A DNA stretch of 64,000 nt. Origin: Phallus indusiatus (Eukaryota; Basidiomycota; Agaricomycetes; Phallales; Phallaceae). The notes below the pieces were generated by a model, which saw only the letters and a program-made list of their open reading frames with translations, was not told where the DNA came from and searched no databases. The stretch is from positions 186,001 through 250,000 of the forward strand of contig JAQFWX010000004.1 in NCBI GenBank assembly GCA_027605045.1, in the 5' to 3' direction. Shown piece by piece: positions 60,613-64,000 of this stretch. The position numbers and the translations under genes are program-made. Within the stretch, counting starts at the first letter, position 1. Every line of letters begins with the position of its first letter.

Positions 60613-62005
60613 ATGTTATCATCACATGCTTCAAAACGGAAAAGCTCACCGGGCTCCACGTCAGACGGAGCGCTGGTTGCAGCAAAACGACCTCGGGGCA
60701 ATTCACCCCCTCCAAACACCCAGCAAATTGCTATTTCGAGTACTGGTGCCAATGACAGTAAAGCTCTTCTAAGAACTATACAGCGAACTAGTGGACTAGA
60801 GGCACCGATTGTGAGTTTGGCAGGTGCCCACTCGATGGAGATTACGAGCTGTAGGTTTGATCCAACTGGGGCTAACATTGCTGCCTGCAGCACGGACCGA
60901 AGTGTTTGTGAGTTTCTTATATTCATTTTGATTTTCTCCACGTATACGATATTGATTTCATTTGCAAAAGCACTGTGGAAAACCTATCCTCCAACCACCA
61001 ACTATGGTCTTCTACCCTCTTTACACAAGGCTGCCATACTGGACCTGCACTGGTCTCTTGCCTATCCATTACTCTACACAGTCTCCGCCGACAAGACGCT
61101 TATCTACACAGATACAACAACAGGACAAAGAGCGCGGAAGCACCACGCGCACACTGGGATCATTAACAGCTTAGACAGGACGCTCGCTGGGGGCGGTGGA
61201 CGTGAGCTAATTGCGACAGGTAGTGACGACGGCACAGTAAAAGTATGGGAAGGGGGTGACGAAGGCTCGAAAAACTGCGTCGCATCTTTTCAAGTTGGAT
61301 GTCCCGTCACTGCTGTCTGCTGGAGCGCGGAAGGTGGCGTTGTTTATGCTGGTGCCGTAGATAATGAGATTCACGTACGTCCGTTTCGCTCGTCTTCATC
61401 TCACGCATGTTGGTCTCATATCAGACACGTGCTTCATATTCACTACAGATCTTTGACCTTCGTACTCAAACACAGCAAGCAACCTTGCTAGGGCACGTTG
61501 ATACGCCAACTTCACTCGCTCTCTCGCCATCGGGTCACTACCTTCTCTCACCTTCATTATCTTCCAGTACAATCATCCACGATGTTCGGCCATTCTCTCC
61601 GGCACCGAATCGGATACATAGTATATTAACGGGTGCTCCTGCTGGCTTTGAGAACAGCTTGTTACGTGGTGCTTGGAGTAAGGATGACGGAGGACAAAGG
61701 GTAGGTGTTGGTGGGGCCGATAGAACAATCACCATCTGGGACTTCAAAAACGGGGAGATATTATACAAGGTTTGTAACGTTGTGCACCGTCTGAGAGTGT
61801 TGTCGTTCTCATACACGTAATAGCTACCAGGGCATAAGGGAACAGTGACATGCGTCGACTTCCATCCCAAAGAACCGATTGGTATGTTGTTTCTATTGTC
61901 ATTTCGAAAAACAATGTTTAATATTCATTTTTACTTCCAGTGTTGACTGGTAGCAAAGACGCGACGATGCTATTGGGAGAAATAAACCCTGGTATTCGTG
62001 TGTAA
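60613..62005 (+). CDS. SNRNP40: U5 snRNP 40-kDa WD40 protein (SNRNP40 homologue, about 380 aa, 5 exons)
   Basis: WD40 propeller of the U5 snRNP that binds Prp8 in the spliceosome. Exons 60613-60907, 60971-61374, 61449-61769, 61824-61881 and 61941-62005 join in frame. After a basic Ser/Pro-rich leader (KRKSSPGS, AAKRPRGNSPPP) come APIVSLAGAHSMEITSCRFD, HKAAILDLHWS, SADKTLIYTDTTTGQRARKH, TGSDDGTVKVWE, GAVDNEIHIFDLRTQ, GHVDTPTSLALSPSG, GGADRTITIWDFKNGEILYK and PGHKGTVTCVDFHPKEPIVL. The order and the DNEIHIFDLR blade identify SNRNP40 rather than another WD40 protein. ATG 60613 is preferred over an in-frame non-ATG extension. The final blade is brief and ends LLGEINPGIRV. Confidence 0.9.
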
Positions 62006-62346
62006 GGTCTATAGCATGTAAGGCCGGTTCCGACGAGGTCGTAGCACTTTTCGGAATGTAACACTACCATATCGCGATGCTCTGGTGTTTAAAATTGTGT
62101 AAAAATATAGTACTTAAAAATGATATATATGATTTGAATAAATATCAAAACTTTAACAATGAAAGAATACATGCTTCAAGAGATGTGACCTGGAATGATG
62201 GTCAAAGACATGTTAATACAGTCAGTGCTTAGTGCATCAAGCATTTAGGGTCGATCTCTTCACGAAAACCAAGGGGATAGGGTTTTTAGGGCTAGTCATT
62301 ATTCTCATTAGTAAGAGCAAGATTAGATCGGATTGAAAAGAATCAC
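62006..62346. other. Convergent 3' flanks, about 340 bp
   Basis: A/T-rich spacer between the stop codons of SNRNP40 and the P450. No feature seen. Confidence 0.5.
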
Positions 62347-64000
62347 TTACGTAGTAGTGATTATTTGTTTAGTGGGGAATAGCTTTCTGCGCTGCTCCAA
62401 TTTGCTGAGTCCTCGAAAGTCTTCTTTATTCTTCAGCTCGACTCGGTAGAATTTAAGCAATAAAGACAGGAAAGCAACCATCTGAGAATTCGGCATCATG
62501 TTAGCGTTGCACATCCGCGTTGTCAATGAATTCAACTCTGATCTCAGTTTCTGAGAATCTCCGGCCTATGCAAGCTCGAGAGCCTTGTAGAGGAACATTA
62601 ACACATAAAGACCCGTATACCGAAAATGAGAGAACTTTACCAGTTGAAAAAGGAATAAATGCATCGTGGTTGTACTCTCCCACAAACCGTGAAGGATCAA
62701 ACTTATGTGGGTCTCGCCAATAACGAGCTAGAGAAGAAGTCAAAAATTTAACCGACACGAAGCGATACCACTCACGATTATAATGCAATCCAACCGTGTT
62801 TAGTCTGATTTCAGTGTTGCCCGGTATGAAGATGTGCTCAATTTCGCTGCCCGGCCCATGAGTAGGTAAAGTCATGTCGGTCTCCGTTTTTCTTGGTATT
62901 TCAATAACCTTGAAAGAATTTGAAATTAAGTTTCAGTACCTTTTGGGGTTTCTGAACCGGAGAGAACACGAACGGGTGGATATAACCTCATTGTCTCGTT
63001 TATGACTGCTTGAACATAGAATAGCTGACCGAAAGATTCATAGGTCTAAAGTTCAAAGAAAAACTCAGAAGACTGTTACAAGGAAGTTCAAACATTCTAC
63101 AAAAAAGGTGACCTACGGGAACCGATTGACCTGGTGAGACGGACAATATGTGCTGACGAAGTTTTTCTTGTTCTTCCTGTTCTATTGCTAACAAACCGAG
63201 AATGAATGAAATTGTATGTGCGGTCGTCTAAACCCGATAAGAGGCCTGTGTTGGATGAGACTACAGAAAAGTCCTACTTCATGACCAGCCACGATGAAAA
63301 TAAACATATTTCCTGAAGAGCCGGTATAAGATCACAAAAATTTAAACAAAAATAAGACCAACCAAGAAGTTCACTTTCGGATAATTGCTCATTTGGACTA
63401 TCTTTTTCGCTACTCATGTTCGCAGCCACCATCGCGCTGAAAAGATCATTCCGCTCTTCCATGCCAACACCATTCTTTTGGTCTTCGATCATTTCTCTGA
63501 GGTACGCCTGATTTGATCACGGTATCGATATGGTAAGCGTAGCATAAAACAAATTCGTCTTTGGTACTTACCTTAAGCTCGTTGGCAGCCTCATCGCCCT
63601 CCCTCAACTTTTTAGACATCCTGATAACCCATCTGGGCAGGTATGCCAGCGGAATCAAATTCGAGGAGGCTTTCTGAAGTGCAGTCTTGAAACTCAGTGT
63701 ATGTCCTCGAGGGATTTCGGGCTCTGTGGACGTGTACCATGACGAAGGTTGTCCGAATCCTTTTTTTCTCACACGTTAGCAAAGTTATTGGATTTGCTAG
63801 TAAATTGAGTTTACATACCAGCCGAACTAATGATAGCCAAGGCTAGCTGGAGATAAAACGATATTAGCCCCCAAATCAAATTAAGCAGGGGATAGTAATC
63901 ACGACTTACAGGTAATGTCAATTCAGAAACGGAGTCGTTAACAAAGGCTGTAGCACTATCCTTTCCCCAGACGTCAAATATTTCAAAACTAAGACGAATA
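62347..64000 (-). CDS. Cytochrome P450 monooxygenase (5' part beyond the window)
   Basis: Haem-thiolate monooxygenase, probably microsomal; the N-terminal anchor lies right of the window. At least ten small exons read on the minus strand, starting IFDVWGKDSATAFVNDSVSE at the edge. Diagnostic sites are present: I-helix NMFIFIVAGHETTAHTISFI (split between AGHE and TT at about 63286), the ExxR motif in VINETMRLYPPVRVL, the PERF-like DPSRFVGEY, and the haem-binding FIPFSTGSRACIGRRFSETE (FxxGxRxCxG, split by an intron near 62637). The C-terminal exon ends KLFPTKQIITTT at 62347. CYP family cannot be assigned by eye. No fragment of a secondary-metabolite cluster is seen next to it. Confidence 0.9.

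Overview
The window comes from a filamentous basidiomycete, most likely an Agaricomycete. Almost every housekeeping gene is split by short introns, mostly about 50-60 nt, with GTAAGT/GTGAGT donors and short pyrimidine-rich acceptors. Several families seen here are typical of mushroom-forming fungi: a DUF6534-type membrane protein, F-box/LRR proteins, a UbiA-type prenyltransferase of the NKPDRPIP type and a microsomal P450. Assignments rest on reading translated motifs by eye; no database search was run. Exon joins were checked by phase.

Positions 1-20842 are a dense housekeeping block: the 3' part of SMC5, a small F-box protein, mitochondrial ribosomal protein uL13m on the minus strand, the scaffold nucleoporin NUP188, a mitochondrial-type methionine aminopeptidase (minus), a class I histone deacetylase of RPD3 type, the Mediator kinase CDK8/SSN3 and a UbiA-family prenyltransferase. 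Two pairs are tightly divergent and probably share promoters: uL13m/NUP188 (102 bp between start codons) and methionine aminopeptidase/HDAC (221 bp). From 20843 to 26328 I find no supportable gene. A DUF6534 membrane protein, a NADAR-domain protein with a long disordered basic N-terminus and a myristoylation signal, and an intron-containing tRNA-Arg(ACG) follow up to 30994.

From about 31.4 kb to 53.3 kb the character changes to a locally duplicated accessory region. Five paralogous five-exon genes (A 32084, B 35481, C 38281, D 47927, E 51263, all plus strand) encode about 575-residue proteins. Each has an N-terminal signal peptide, six cysteines conserved in all copies, and a two-part arrangement whose motifs resemble the arrestin beta-sandwich. 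Interleaved are minus-strand LRR-type genes in three states of decay (intact 44823-46410, frameshifted 40712-42243, 0.2-kb relic near 50425), a single-exon orphan gene (42916-44343), and a short dispersed repeat (R1) in four copies. One R1 copy carries a 98-bp MITE-like insertion. This array is the best candidate for an undescribed system.

From 53.9 kb the window returns to single-copy genes: an F-box protein with an N-terminal membrane hairpin, a divergent 14-3-3 protein (minus), the U5 snRNP WD40 protein SNRNP40, and the 3' two-thirds of a cytochrome P450 (minus) running off the right edge.
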